Assembly (NCBI GenBank): GCA_963843275.1
Contig: CAWJJM010000010.1
Span: forward strand, 496,001-560,000
Length of the DNA: 64,000 nt
Source of the DNA: CAWJJM01 sp963843275
GTDB lineage: Bacteria > Acidobacteriota > Thermoanaerobaculia > Multivoradales > JBCCEF01
Reading direction: 5' to 3'
How positions within the stretch are numbered: position 1 is the first letter of the stretch; each line of letters begins with the position of its first letter. Under the pieces are notes generated by a model. That model worked only from the letters and a program-made list of their open reading frames with translations. It was not told the DNA's origin and searched no databases. Position numbers and translations under genes: made by a program. Below are positions 8,603 through 19,285 of the stretch, one piece after another.

Positions 8603-9426
8603 GGCGCCGCCGGCTCCTCGGGGACGTTCAGCCGCGGCAGCAGGTAGACCTGGTCGAGCACCCCGAAGTCGACCGCCGGCTCGACCTCGACGTCGAGGAA
8701 CAGGTCGTCGCTCTCCCCGACCGACAGCACCCGCCCCACCGGCAGCCCGCGCGGGTAGATGCCGTCCACCCCGGAGGTGACGATCTCGTCGCCGGCCACC
8801 ACGTCGGTCTGCTTGGGGAGGAAGTCGAGCGACAGCCCCTCGGCGCCGCTGCGCACCACGCCCTGGCGGCGGGTGCGGCGGATCATCGCGCCCACGGCGG
8901 CGGCGCGGTCGGTGAGCAGCTGCACCTTGGCGTAGCCCGGCACCACTGCGATCACCCGCCCCACCAGGCCGGTGTCGCTGATCACCGGCTGGTTGGTCTC
9001 CGCCGGCTCGTCCCCGGTGTAGAGGATCAGGGTGCGCAGCCAGGAGGAGTGGTCGACGTAGACCACGTCGGCGACCCGCAGGCGGCCGGGCGCGGCGCGG
9101 CTGTAGTCGAGCGCCGACGACAGCCGCTCCATCTCGCCCTCCACCTGCGACAGGTGCATCACCTCGAGCTCGAGCCGCTCGTGCTCGGCCTTCAGGCGGC
9201 GGTTCTCGCGCGCCAGCTCCTCGCGGCTCTTGAGGCTCTCGCGCAGCCCCTCGGCGCCGGTGGAGACCGCCGCCACCGAGTGGGTGACCGGGGCGACGAA
9301 GCGCAGCAGGAGGTTCTCGAGGTAGGTGTCGCCGGCCCCCGGCGACGGGGCCTGCAGCGACAGCATCACCAGTTGGCCGGCGAGCACCGCGAACAGCAGC
9401 CAGGCCGTGCGCCGCTCGTTCACCAC
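8599..9426 (-). CDS. mreC: Rod-shape-determining protein MreC
   Basis: A 275-residue bitopic protein. MreC spans the inner membrane once (about residues 9-27) and projects into the periplasm, where it binds PBP2 and activates it. After the membrane segment comes a coiled coil (about 62-105, rich in Glu, Leu and Arg: LKSREELARENRRLKAEHE) followed by a beta-barrel region with VVYVDHSSWLRTLILYTG and the family signature around DTGLVGRVIAVVPGYAKV. The length is ordinary. It begins 13 bases after mreB ends and overlaps mreD by four bases. Confidence 0.93.
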   Translation of the reverse strand: MVNERRTAWLLFAVLAGQLVMLSLQAPSPGAGDTYLENLLLRFVAPVTHSVAAVSTGAEGLRESLKSREELARENRRLKAEHERLELEVMHLSQVEGEMERLSSALDYSRAAPGRLRVADVVYVDHSSWLRTLILYTGDEPAETNQPVISDTGLVGRVIAVVPGYAKVQLLTDRAAAVGAMIRRTRRQGVVRSGAEGLSLDFLPKQTDVVAGDEIVTSGVDGIYPRGLPVGRVLSVGESDDLFLDVEVEPAVDFGVLDQVYLLPRLNVPEEPAAP

Positions 9427-9439
9427 GGCCGCCGCCGAC

Positions 9440-10462
<1,023 letters not shown>

Positions 10463-10669
10463 GATTCTCCGTTTCTTCGCTGAGATGCTCTGGCCGGGCG
10501 GGTGCGGCCGGCTCGCGCCGGCCCCGCCCCCCGACCCGCCCGCTGCACACGCCGGGACGCCGGCCGCATCGGCCCGCGCGCTCCCCACGCAAGGTCACTG
10601 CCAATCGTGTCGTGCCGCCGGACCCCCGGAAGGTGCGGGACCCTCCGTCCAGCGGCTCGGAGAGGCCCG

Positions 10670-12094
10670 TCAGGGCCCGCTTTCGAGATAGACGCGCTGC
10701 CGCCGCTCGCTGACGTTTCCCCAGGCGTCCCGCGCCCGCACCACGATGAAGCTCCACCCCTCGCCGGGCAGCTGGATCGTCTTGGTGAAGGACCCGCTGG
10801 CGTTGACCGCCACCGCCTCACCGTTGACCTCGACGGCCGCACCGGGGTCGGTCCTGCCCTCGACGATGAAAATACTACCGTACCGGTTGGTGCCGACGAT
10901 CTCGAGCGCCGGCGGCGTGCGGTCGGCGCCGTCGCCCTCGGCGGCCAGGGAGGCGACGCGGAAGCTGCGCGGCACCGACCAGGGCCCGCGGCCGCCGTCC
11001 GCGGTCTCCGCGGCGACACGCCACTGGAAGGACCCCTCGCCGCGCAGCCCGAGGGTGGCGCGGGGGCGCGCGCGCCCCTGGTCCTCGATCAGGTTGTCGA
11101 CGAAGAGCTGGTCGCGCGCCACCTGCAGGCTGTAGCCGCGGGCGCCCGCCACCTCGCTCCACTCCAGCACCAGGACGCGCTGCCGGGACGGGTCGAACTC
11201 CTGGTTCTCGCGCGGCGCCGTCGGCTCCGGCGCCGGCGGCAGCCCGCGCGGCGCCGACAGGTCGCCGCCGCTCTGCACCACCTGCTCGAGCCCCCGCACG
11301 CGGCGCCGTTGCCCCTTGCGGTCGGAGACCTCCAGGCTGCCGCGCACCGCGGCGAAGCGGCCGCGGCCGGAGCCGTGGTCGTAGGTGACGTAGGCCTCCG
11401 AGTCCTCGGCCACGCGCGCCTGCGCGTCCGGCGTCTCCACCCGGCTCGGGCGGTTCGCCGTCGACAGGTTGACCCAGCCGTAGTCCATGCGGATCGCCTG
11501 CTCCCCGGAGCCACCGCCGCTGCCGCGCGGCCCCGAGATGATCAGCGAGGTGTTGGGGCGCACGGTGTAGAGCGTGCCGTCGGCGAACATGATCTCGGCG
11601 GAGCCGCTGGCGGCGGTGCGCAGGTAGTCCCCGGTGCGCAGCGCGACGCGGTTGCGCGCCTCCTCCCAGCGCGCCGCGTCGCCACGCCGGAACTGCACGT
11701 CGCCGTGGACGGTGATGAAGTGCGCCTCCCCGGTCTCGGCGCGGCGGTCGAGGGCGGCGAGGATGGCCGCCAGCGCGTTGCGGCTGCTGCGCGCGGAGCG
11801 GGAGGCGTGGCGGAAGTCGCCGCCCTTGTACGCCGTCTCGGCGTCGGCGAGGGCGTCGCGCGCCGAGTGCAGCTCGCCGGAGAAGCCGGGCAGCTCGGGG
11901 CGCGAGGCGAGGCGGGTCTCGAGGTCGTGGGACTCCACGATGAGCTGCTGCGCCTCGCGCTGGAGGGCCTCCGCCTCCCACCACCGGTAGGCCAGGAACA
12001 GGGCCACCAGGACCGCCACGGCGAACGACAGCAGCACCAGGCCGCGCAAGGTGTCGACCGAGACGCTGTACCACCGCAGCCGCCGGCGTTTCAT
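10670..12094 (-). CDS. FecR-domain envelope protein
   Basis: A 474-residue protein with one N-terminal membrane anchor at about 16-34 (VLLSFAVAVLVALFLAY), an alpha-helical region to about 115, a FecR domain at about 117-210 (HGDVQFRRGDAARWEEA, ALRTGDYLRTAASGSAEIMF), a second beta-rich domain around 290-370, and a C-terminal Ig-like domain (about 385-474) starting at DRTPPALEIVG and containing VVRARDAWGNVSER. FecR domains outside iron-sensing systems are common in cell-envelope proteins of unknown role. Here no sigma factor or TonB receptor is nearby, so iron signalling is unlikely. It is divergent from the ppiD-like gene; its ATG at 12092-12094 lies only eight bases from a TATATT hexamer. Confidence 0.8.
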   Translation of the reverse strand: MKRRRLRWYSVSVDTLRGLVLLSFAVAVLVALFLAYRWWEAEALQREAQQLIVESHDLETRLASRPELPGFSGELHSARDALADAETAYKGGDFRHASRSARSSRNALAAILAALDRRAETGEAHFITVHGDVQFRRGDAARWEEARNRVALRTGDYLRTAASGSAEIMFADGTLYTVRPNTSLIISGPRGSGGGSGEQAIRMDYGWVNLSTANRPSRVETPDAQARVAEDSEAYVTYDHGSGRGRFAAVRGSLEVSDRKGQRRRVRGLEQVVQSGGDLSAPRGLPPAPEPTAPRENQEFDPSRQRVLVLEWSEVAGARGYSLQVARDQLFVDNLIEDQGRARPRATLGLRGEGSFQWRVAAETADGGRGPWSVPRSFRVASLAAEGDGADRTPPALEIVGTNRYGSIFIVEGRTDPGAAVEVNGEAVAVNASGSFTKTIQLPGEGWSFIVVRARDAWGNVSERRQRVYLESGP

Positions 12095-12140
12095 CCGACG
12101 AAATATAGCAAGTCCTCGATCCCCCCGGCCGTCGCGGAGG

Positions 12141-12169
12141 TTGTCCGGCCGCGGGCCTCCTGCTACCAT
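12141..12169 (+). promoter_or_regulatory. Sigma-70-like promoter for the ppiD-like gene
   Basis: TTGTCC (12141-12146) and TACCAT (12164-12169) are separated by 17 bases; the -10 is preceded by GC (GCTACCAT). It lies 40 bases before the ATG at 12210 in the divergent intergenic region. Confidence 0.5.
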
Positions 12170-12209
12170 CCCCCTTCCGTCCGCTCCGGCGGCGAAAGGA
12201 GCTCTCCGT

Positions 12210-14150
12210 ATGCTCAAGGCCCTCCGCGACAATCTCAAGTACCTGAGCTGGGTGCTGTGGATCATCATCGCCGCGTTCGTGGCGGCGATCTTCTTCGACT
12301 TCGGCCGCGTCACCGGCGTCGGCGCTCCCAAGGACGCGGCCGCCACGGTCGGCGGCGAGACGATCACCTTCGCGGAGTACGAGCAGCAGTACCGCTCGCT
12401 CGAGCGGCGCTACCGGGACATGTTCGGCGACCAGTTCTCCTCGCAGCTCGCGCAGCAGCTCAACCTCAACCGCCAGGCGATCGAGGCGCTGATCAACCGC
12501 AAGGTGCTCGCCCTGGAGGCGCACCGCCTCGGCCTGTCGGTCAGCGACGCCGAGGTGCGCCAGGCCATCCTCGACATCCCGTCGTTCCAGCAGGACGGGA
12601 AGTTCATCGGCCAGGCCCGCTACGCGCAGCTGCTGCAGTCCAACGGCTACACCACCGACCGCTTCGAGCAGGAGCTGCGCGACGACCTGCTGCTGCAGAA
12701 GATGCAGCAGATCATGGCGCAGAACGTCTACCTGTCGCCGAGCGACGTCGAGGAGGCCTACCGGCACGAGGTCGAGCGGGCGGCGATCCGCTACGTCCAG
12801 CTGCCGCAGACGCGGTTCACCGCCGAGGCGAAGGCCGGCCGCGAGGAGATGCAGGCCTACCTGGAGGCCCACCCCGACCAGTTCCGCCAGCCGGAGCAGC
12901 GCAAGGCCGCCTACCTGCTGGTCGACACCAACCGCCTGCGCGACGCCGCCACGGTCCCCGAGCAGGAGCTGCGCAGCTACTACGACCAGCACACCGACGA
13001 GTTCAGCCGGCCCGAGCAGGTGCGGGCGCGGCACATCCTGCTGCGCACCGGCGGCGAGCGCAGCGCCGAGGAGGCGCGCCGCGAGCTCGCCGACCTCCGC
13101 GGGCGCATCGCGGGCGGCGAGGACTTCGCGGCGGTCGCCCGCAAGGTGTCCGAGGACCCCGGCTCGGCCGCCAAGGGCGGCGATCTCGGCTTCTTCGGTC
13201 GCGGCCAGATGGTGCCGCAGTTCGAGCAGGCGGCCTTCGGCGCCAAGGTCGGCGAGCTGGTGGGCCCGGTGGAGACGCCCTTCGGGGTCCACCTGCTGGA
13301 GGTGACCGACCGCCGCGAGGCGGGCCAGCGGTCGTTCGAGGAGGCCCGTGACGAGATCGCCCGCAAGCTGGCCGGCGAGAAGTCCGCCGAGCAGGCGCGG
13401 CAGCGCGCCGCCGACCTGGCGGCGCAGCTCCGCAAGGGCGAGGGCGGCGTCGAGGCGATGCGGCAGCTCGCCGAGGGCGACGACGCGGTCTCGTTCGCCG
13501 AGACCCAGCCCTTCGCCCGCCAGGGCATCGTCCCGGGCGTCGGCCGCGTACCGGCGTTCAGCGACGCCGCCTTCGCGCTGGCCGAGGGCGCCGTCTCCGA
13601 CCCGGTCCAGGTGCCGCGGGGCTGGGCGGTGCTCGAGGTGGAGGAGTCGTTGCCGGCCCGGCAGCCCGAGCTCTCCGAGGTGGAGGCGCACGTGCGGCGG
13701 GCCGTCGAGCAGGAGAAGCGACAGCAGCTCGCCCGCCAGCGCCTCGAGAAGGCGAGCCGGGAGATGGCCGACGGCAAGACGCTCGAGGAGGTGGCGGCCG
13801 AGCTCGGGGTCGACGTGCAGGAGAGCGGCGAGTTCGGCGCCGACGGGCCGGTCGCCGGCCTGGGCTCCGTCCCCGAGGTGGCGCAGCAGGCCCTGACGAT
13901 GGACGAGGGCGCCGTGGGCGGCCCCGTGGCCACGCCGCAGGGGGCGGTGCTGTTCCAGGTCAGCGAGCGCAAGCGCTTCGAGCCCGCCGAGCTGGCCGCG
14001 CACCGCGACGAGGTGCGCGAGCGCCTGGCGGCGCAGCGCTCCAACCTGCTCGAGGCGGCCCTGATCCAGCAGCGCCGCGACGAGCTGGGGGTGACCTTCA
14101 GCCGCCAGGTGGCCGACCAGATCCAGAAGGACAACGGCGCCCAGGGCTGA
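12210..14150 (+). CDS. ppiD: PpiD/SurA-like periplasmic folding factor with parvulin domain
   Basis: A 646-residue membrane-anchored peptidyl-prolyl isomerase of the PpiD type. It has a short cytoplasmic start, a membrane segment at 11-29 (YLSWVLWIIIAAFVAAIFF), a SurA-like N-terminal chaperone domain (about 45-200, including INRKVLALEAHRLGLSVSD), and a parvulin rotamase domain at about 270-370 with RARHILLRTGG, DFAAVARKVSEDPGSA, GGDLGFFGRGQMVPQFEQA and the end PFGVHLLEVTD. The remaining 270 residues resemble another degenerate parvulin repeat and helical region. PpiD acts at the outer face of the SecYEG translocon on newly exported proteins. Start: ATG after AAAGGAGCTCTCC. The gene ends 36 bases before the PLP enzyme. 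Confidence 0.88.
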   Translation: MLKALRDNLKYLSWVLWIIIAAFVAAIFFDFGRVTGVGAPKDAAATVGGETITFAEYEQQYRSLERRYRDMFGDQFSSQLAQQLNLNRQAIEALINRKVLALEAHRLGLSVSDAEVRQAILDIPSFQQDGKFIGQARYAQLLQSNGYTTDRFEQELRDDLLLQKMQQIMAQNVYLSPSDVEEAYRHEVERAAIRYVQLPQTRFTAEAKAGREEMQAYLEAHPDQFRQPEQRKAAYLLVDTNRLRDAATVPEQELRSYYDQHTDEFSRPEQVRARHILLRTGGERSAEEARRELADLRGRIAGGEDFAAVARKVSEDPGSAAKGGDLGFFGRGQMVPQFEQAAFGAKVGELVGPVETPFGVHLLEVTDRREAGQRSFEEARDEIARKLAGEKSAEQARQRAADLAAQLRKGEGGVEAMRQLAEGDDAVSFAETQPFARQGIVPGVGRVPAFSDAAFALAEGAVSDPVQVPRGWAVLEVEESLPARQPELSEVEAHVRRAVEQEKRQQLARQRLEKASREMADGKTLEEVAAELGVDVQESGEFGADGPVAGLGSVPEVAQQALTMDEGAVGGPVATPQGAVLFQVSERKRFEPAELAAHRDEVRERLAAQRSNLLEAALIQQRRDELGVTFSRQVADQIQKDNGAQG

Positions 14151-14186
14151 GCCGGCGCACCGCCGGCGGCCGGCAGGGGAGGTCCG

Positions 14187-15398
14187 ATGACGACAGCCCG
14201 CGACGACACCCCGCGCGGCGTCTCCACCCGCGCCGTCCACGCCGGCGAGCGCCGGCCGCTGCCGCCGCGCCTTCCCGCGGCGGTCCCCATCTTCCAGACC
14301 GCGCCGTGGACGTTCGCGAGCGCCGACGAGCTGGAGACGGCGTTCTCCGGCGCCGGCCGGGCGGCCCTCTACAGCCGCTACGAGAACCCCACGGTGCGGG
14401 CGCTCGAGGAGAAGGTGGCCGTGCTCGAGGGCGCCGGCGACGCGGTGGCGACAGCCTCGGGGATGGGGGCGATCGCCGCCACCCTTGGGGCGCTCCTCGC
14501 CTCCGGCGACCGCCTGCTGGTGGCCGCGGAGGTGTACGGCGGCACGGACTCCTGGCTCGGCTGGCTCACGGCCCACCACCCGGAGCTGATCGTGGAACGG
14601 GCCCCGGTGGCGCGCCTGGCCGCGCGGGTGGAGGCCGCCGCCCCGCAGGTGGTTCTCGTCGAGACGCCCTCGAACCCGCTGCTCGCCTGCTGCGACCTCG
14701 AGGCGCTGGCGGCGGCCTGCCGCCGCGCCGGGGCCGCCGCCGACCGCCCGGTGACCCTGGTCGTCGACGGCACCTTCGCCTCCCCGGCGCTGCAGACGCC
14801 GCTGGCGCTGGGCGCCGACCTGGTGCTGCACAGCGCCACCAAGTTCCTGGCCGGGCACAGCGACGTCACCGCCGGCGTCGTGGCCGGCGACGCCGAGCGG
14901 GTGGAAGCGGTGCGGCGGGCGGTGATCCTCACCGGCGTCTGCCTCGACCCCCACGCGGCGTTCCTGGTCGCCCGCGGCCTGAAGACCCTGGCGCTGCGCC
15001 TGGAGCGCCAGAGCGACAACGCCGCGCGCCTCGCCGAGCTCGCCGCCGCCCACCCGGCGGTCGCCCGCGTGCGCTACCCGGGAAGCGACCCGGTGGGGCG
15101 CCGCCAGATGCGGCGCGGCGGCGCCATGCTGGCCCTCGAGCTGGCCGGCGGCGGCGCGGCGCTGCGGCCGTTCGTCGACAGCCTGCGGATCTTCGGCATC
15201 ATCCCCAGCCTGGGCGGCGTGGAAAGCGGGATCTCCGTGCCCGCCTGGACCTCCCACCGCCAGCTCTCCGCCGCCGAGCGCCGCGACCGCGGTCTCGCCG
15301 ACGGGCTGGTGCGGCTGTCCTGCGGCATCGAGGACGGCGACGACCTCGCCGCCGACCTCGCCGCGGCGCTCGACGCCTGCCCGGAGGCGGCGGCGTGA
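14187..15398 (+). CDS. PLP-dependent trans-sulfuration enzyme (Cys/Met metabolism family)
   Basis: A 403-residue enzyme of the Cys/Met metabolism PLP family (cystathionine gamma-synthase/lyase, methionine gamma-lyase and sulfhydrylase relatives). Visible landmarks: TRAVHAGE at the start, YSRYENPTVRALEEKVAVLE (phosphate-binding Tyr/Arg; most relatives have G where this has E), SGMGAIAA, and the cofactor lysine Lys219 in HSATKFLAGHSDVTAG. The C-terminal part carries SLGGVESGISVPAW and RLSCGIEDGDDL, typical of the family. The reaction cannot be fixed from sequence alone; no other sulfur-amino-acid gene is nearby. The ATG follows GGGGAGGTCCG. Its stop overlaps the GTG of ruvA (GTGA), so it shares an operon with Holliday-junction genes, probably by chance of packing. 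Confidence 0.85.
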   Translation: MTTARDDTPRGVSTRAVHAGERRPLPPRLPAAVPIFQTAPWTFASADELETAFSGAGRAALYSRYENPTVRALEEKVAVLEGAGDAVATASGMGAIAATLGALLASGDRLLVAAEVYGGTDSWLGWLTAHHPELIVERAPVARLAARVEAAAPQVVLVETPSNPLLACCDLEALAAACRRAGAAADRPVTLVVDGTFASPALQTPLALGADLVLHSATKFLAGHSDVTAGVVAGDAERVEAVRRAVILTGVCLDPHAAFLVARGLKTLALRLERQSDNAARLAELAAAHPAVARVRYPGSDPVGRRQMRRGGAMLALELAGGGAALRPFVDSLRIFGIIPSLGGVESGISVPAWTSHRQLSAAERRDRGLADGLVRLSCGIEDGDDLAADLAAALDACPEAAA

Positions 15399-15994
15399 TC
15401 GGCTTCCTGCGCGGCCGGGTGCTGGAGAAGTCCCCCGAGCGCCTGCTGCTCGACGTCGGCGGGGTCGGCTACGAGCTGTGGGTGCCGGTCTCCACCTTCG
15501 TCGAGATCGAGCGGCGGCAGGCCGCGGGCGACGGCGCCGAGGTGGGGCTCCACGTCCACACCCACCTGCGCGACGACGCGCTGACCCTCTTCGGCTTCTG
15601 GACGGCGCGCGAGAAACAGCTCTTCGAGAGGCTGATCGCCGTCTCCGGCATCGGCCCCCGCCTGGCCCGGGTCATCCTCTCGGGCATGCCGCCGGACGAC
15701 CTGGTGGCGGCGCTCGCCGCCGGCGACGCCGCGCGCCTGGCCACCATCCCGGGGGTGGGCAAGAAGACCGCCGACCGCATGGTGCTCGAGCTGCGCGAGA
15801 AGGTCGCCGACCTCGCCGCCGAGCTGCCGGCCCGGCCGGCGGTGGGCGACGGCGACGTGGTCTCGGCGTTGATCAACCTGGGCTACAAGCGACCCCAGGC
15901 CGAGCGGGCGGTGGCCGAGGCGGCCCGCGACAGCCCCGGCGCCGCCTTCGCCGACCTGCTGCGCGCCAGCCTCAAGCGCCTCTCCCGGGCCTGA
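15395..15994 (+). CDS. ruvA: Holliday junction branch-migration protein RuvA
   Basis: A 199-residue RuvA. It binds four-way DNA junctions as a tetramer and loads the RuvB motor during recombination repair. The N-terminal OB-fold begins IGFLRGRVLEKSPERLLLD and includes GVGYELWVP; the central helix-hairpin-helix pair is seen as LIAVSGIGPRLARVIL and ATIPGVGKKTADRMVLEL; the C-terminal domain III that contacts RuvB is the VVSALINLGYKRPQAERAV segment. Start: GTG at 15395, sharing four bases with the stop of the PLP enzyme. ruvB follows after one intervening transporter gene; ruvC is not in the window. Confidence 0.95.
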   Translation: MIGFLRGRVLEKSPERLLLDVGGVGYELWVPVSTFVEIERRQAAGDGAEVGLHVHTHLRDDALTLFGFWTAREKQLFERLIAVSGIGPRLARVILSGMPPDDLVAALAAGDAARLATIPGVGKKTADRMVLELREKVADLAAELPARPAVGDGDVVSALINLGYKRPQAERAVAEAARDSPGAAFADLLRASLKRLSRA

Positions 15995-16005
15995 GCGGAG
16001 ACGCC

Positions 16006-17259
16006 GTGTCGACGCCGGCCGCCGAGCCGCCGGCGGGCTACCGCGAGCTGCTGCGCGGCAACCCCGACTTCCGGCGCATCTGGATCGCCCAGATCGTCTC
16101 CCTGCTCGGCGACTGGTTCAACACCATCGCGCTGTACACGCTGGTCACCCGCCTGACCGGCTCGCCCCTGGCCCTCGGCGCCGTCTTCGTCCTCAAGCTG
16201 CTGCCGCTGGGGCTGGCGTCGCCGGTCGCCGGGCTGATCGTCGACCGCTGGAACCGCCGCCGGGTGATGATCGGCTCCGACCTGGTGCGCGCGGTGGTGG
16301 TGCTCGGCTTCCTGCTCGTCGACCGCCCCGGCCACGTGCCGCTGCTCTACGTCCTGATCACCTTGCAGGTGGTGGCGGGCGCGGTCTTCGAGCCGGCCCG
16401 CACCGCCTCGCTCCCCAACATCACCCGGCCGCGCGAGCTGCTGACGGCCAACGCGCTTTCGGCCGCCACCTGGTCGGCGATGCTGGCGCTCGGAGCCGCG
16501 GCGGGCGGGGTCGCCACCGAGTGGCTCGGCGCCCGCGCCGTGTTCGCCCTCGACGCCGTCACCTACCTGGTGTCGGCCTGGTTCGTCCACCGCACCACCA
16601 TCCCGCAGGCGACCGAGCCGCAGGCGCCGGGACCGCTGCTGCCCGCGGCGCTCGCCGCCATCGCCGACGGCTGGCGCTACCTGCGCCGCCACCCGCCGGC
16701 GGGCCGCATCGCGCTGGCCAAGGCGTCGTGGTCGGTGGGGGGCGGCGGGCTCGTCTACATGCTGGCGCTGGCCGGCGGGCGGATCTCCCCGCTCGCCCCC
16801 GCCGCCGCGATCGGCGTCCTCTACGCGGTGCGCGGGCTCGGCACCGGCCTCGGCCCGCTGTTGGCGCGGCGTCTCTTCCTCGACGCGCGGCGCTGGCCGG
16901 CCGTGATGGGCTCGGCGATCGCCCTCTCCGGCCTCGCCTACGCCACCGTGGCCGCGCTCGGCGCCCGCTGGTGGATCGTGGCGCCGGTGCTCGTCGCCCA
17001 CGCCGCCAGCGGCGCCAACTGGGTGCTGGCCACGGTCGAGCTGCAACGCCGCGCCGAGGACCGCTACCGCGGCCGGGTCTTCGCCACCGAGTGGTTGCTG
17101 CTCACTACCGCCGAGTCGCTCTCCATCCTGCTCGCCTCGACGCTGCTCGAGTCCGGAGCCCTGGGGCTGCGCCAGGGCTTCGCCGCCTTCGCCGCCGCCC
17201 AGCTCCTCACCGGCGCCGTCTGGTGGCTCACCGTGGTCCCCGCCGAGCGCCGCGCCTAG
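16006..17259 (+). CDS. Major facilitator superfamily transporter
   Basis: A 417-residue carrier with about eleven or twelve hydrophobic segments. The start region FRRIWIAQIVSLLGDWFNTI and the loop DRWNRRRVMIGSDLVRA (the MFS motif-A position between helices 2 and 3) are typical of the drug-exporter-like subgroup related to enterobactin exporter EntS and macrolide-efflux proteins. The substrate cannot be inferred. The start is a GTG at 16006 with GCGGAG six bases upstream. It lies 11 bases after ruvA and 17 before ruvB, interrupting the usual ruvAB pair, and is probably transcribed with them. Confidence 0.85.
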   Translation: MSTPAAEPPAGYRELLRGNPDFRRIWIAQIVSLLGDWFNTIALYTLVTRLTGSPLALGAVFVLKLLPLGLASPVAGLIVDRWNRRRVMIGSDLVRAVVVLGFLLVDRPGHVPLLYVLITLQVVAGAVFEPARTASLPNITRPRELLTANALSAATWSAMLALGAAAGGVATEWLGARAVFALDAVTYLVSAWFVHRTTIPQATEPQAPGPLLPAALAAIADGWRYLRRHPPAGRIALAKASWSVGGGGLVYMLALAGGRISPLAPAAAIGVLYAVRGLGTGLGPLLARRLFLDARRWPAVMGSAIALSGLAYATVAALGARWWIVAPVLVAHAASGANWVLATVELQRRAEDRYRGRVFATEWLLLTTAESLSILLASTLLESGALGLRQGFAAFAAAQLLTGAVWWLTVVPAERRA

Positions 17260-17264
17260 ACGGC

Positions 17265-17270
17265 TACAAT
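17265..17270 (+). promoter_or_regulatory. Possible -10 element immediately before ruvB
   Basis: GGCTACAATCAGGCG precedes the ATG of ruvB; TACAAT ends only six bases before the start codon, so transcription from it would give a leaderless or nearly leaderless ruvB message. No clear -35 is present. Confidence 0.35.
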
Positions 17271-17276
17271 CAGGCG

Positions 17277-18308
<1,032 letters not shown>

Positions 18309-18331
18309 GCGGCGATCCGCGGGCCGACGCC

Positions 18332-19231
18332 GTGCGCCGGGCGGTCCTGCTCTACAACCCCGTCGCGGGACGCCGCGACGCGTCGCGGCGCCTGGGGACG
18401 GTGATCGCGGCGCTCGCCACCGCCGGCCTGGAGATCGAGCCGCGCCCCACCGGCGGCCCCGGCGGCGCCACCCGCCTCGCCCGCGAGGCCGCCGCGGCAG
18501 GCGCCGAGGCGGTGATCGCCTTCGGCGGCGACGGCACCGTCCGGGAGGCGGCCGCCGGGCTGGTCGGCGCCGCCACCGCGCTCGCCATCCTCGCCGGCGG
18601 CACCACCAACGTGCTGGCCCACGCGCTGGGCATCCCCGCGGACCTGCCGGCGGCCGCGGCGCTGTGCGCCAGCGGCCGCGCGCACGCCGTGGACGTCGGG
18701 CTGTGCGCCGGCCAACCGTTCCTGATGATGGCCTCGTCGGGGCTCGACGCCTTCGTCCTGCGCCAGCTCGACCCGCGGCTCAAGCACCACCTCGGCCGCT
18801 CCGGGATCCTGCTGCAGGGGCTGCGCGAGCTCGGTCGCTACGGCTACCCCGACCTCGAGCTGGAGGCCGACGGCGAGCCGTTGTCGGCGGGCTTCGCGGC
18901 GGTCGCCAACATCCCCTTCTACGGCGGCCGCTTCTCGCTGGTGCCCGGCGCCCGCTGCGACGACCGCAGCCTCGACCTGGTCACCTTCTCCGGCCGCGGC
19001 TGGGCGGCCACCGCCGGCTTCGCCCTGGCGCTGGCCCGCGGCCGGCACCTGCGCCGGTCCGACGTGACGGTGCGGCGGGTCGAGCGGGTGGTGCTGCGCG
19101 GGCCGGCGGGAGCCGCCGTGCAGATCGACGGCGACCCCTGCGGCGCCGAGGTCCCGGTGGAGATCGCCCTGTCGCCGCAGCCGCTGCGCGTCGTCTGCCC
19201 CGACGACGCCCCGGCGCTCGCCGCCTGCTGA
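18332..19231 (+). CDS. YegS/DgkB-family diacylglycerol or sphingosine-type lipid kinase
   Basis: A 299-residue protein of the diacylglycerol kinase catalytic-domain family (YegS, DgkB, BmrU). Such enzymes move the gamma phosphate of ATP to a lipid hydroxyl at the membrane. The N-terminal part has LLYNPVAGRRDA, the nucleotide-binding FGGDGTVREAAAGL (GGDGT at about 63-67) and LAGGTTNVLAHALGIP. The C-terminal beta-sandwich has FYGGRFSLVPGARCDDRSLD, where the downstream Asp-rich part binds metal in relatives. The start is a GTG, 23 bases after ruvB. The lipid substrate is not determined by sequence; recycling of diacylglycerol is the commonest role. Confidence 0.85.
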   Translation: MRRAVLLYNPVAGRRDASRRLGTVIAALATAGLEIEPRPTGGPGGATRLAREAAAAGAEAVIAFGGDGTVREAAAGLVGAATALAILAGGTTNVLAHALGIPADLPAAAALCASGRAHAVDVGLCAGQPFLMMASSGLDAFVLRQLDPRLKHHLGRSGILLQGLRELGRYGYPDLELEADGEPLSAGFAAVANIPFYGGRFSLVPGARCDDRSLDLVTFSGRGWAATAGFALALARGRHLRRSDVTVRRVERVVLRGPAGAAVQIDGDPCGAEVPVEIALSPQPLRVVCPDDAPALAAC

Positions 19232-19285
19232 CCGGGCCGCCGGGCGCCTTTCTCGCCGCAGCGCGGCGCGATAGGCTGCGGGGCG

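Noticed and set aside
10502..15257. Very long frames on both strands opposite fecR, ppiD and the PLP enzyme (949 and 1460 codons)
   Set aside because: No domain-like sequence; explained as shadows of the real genes in the other frames.
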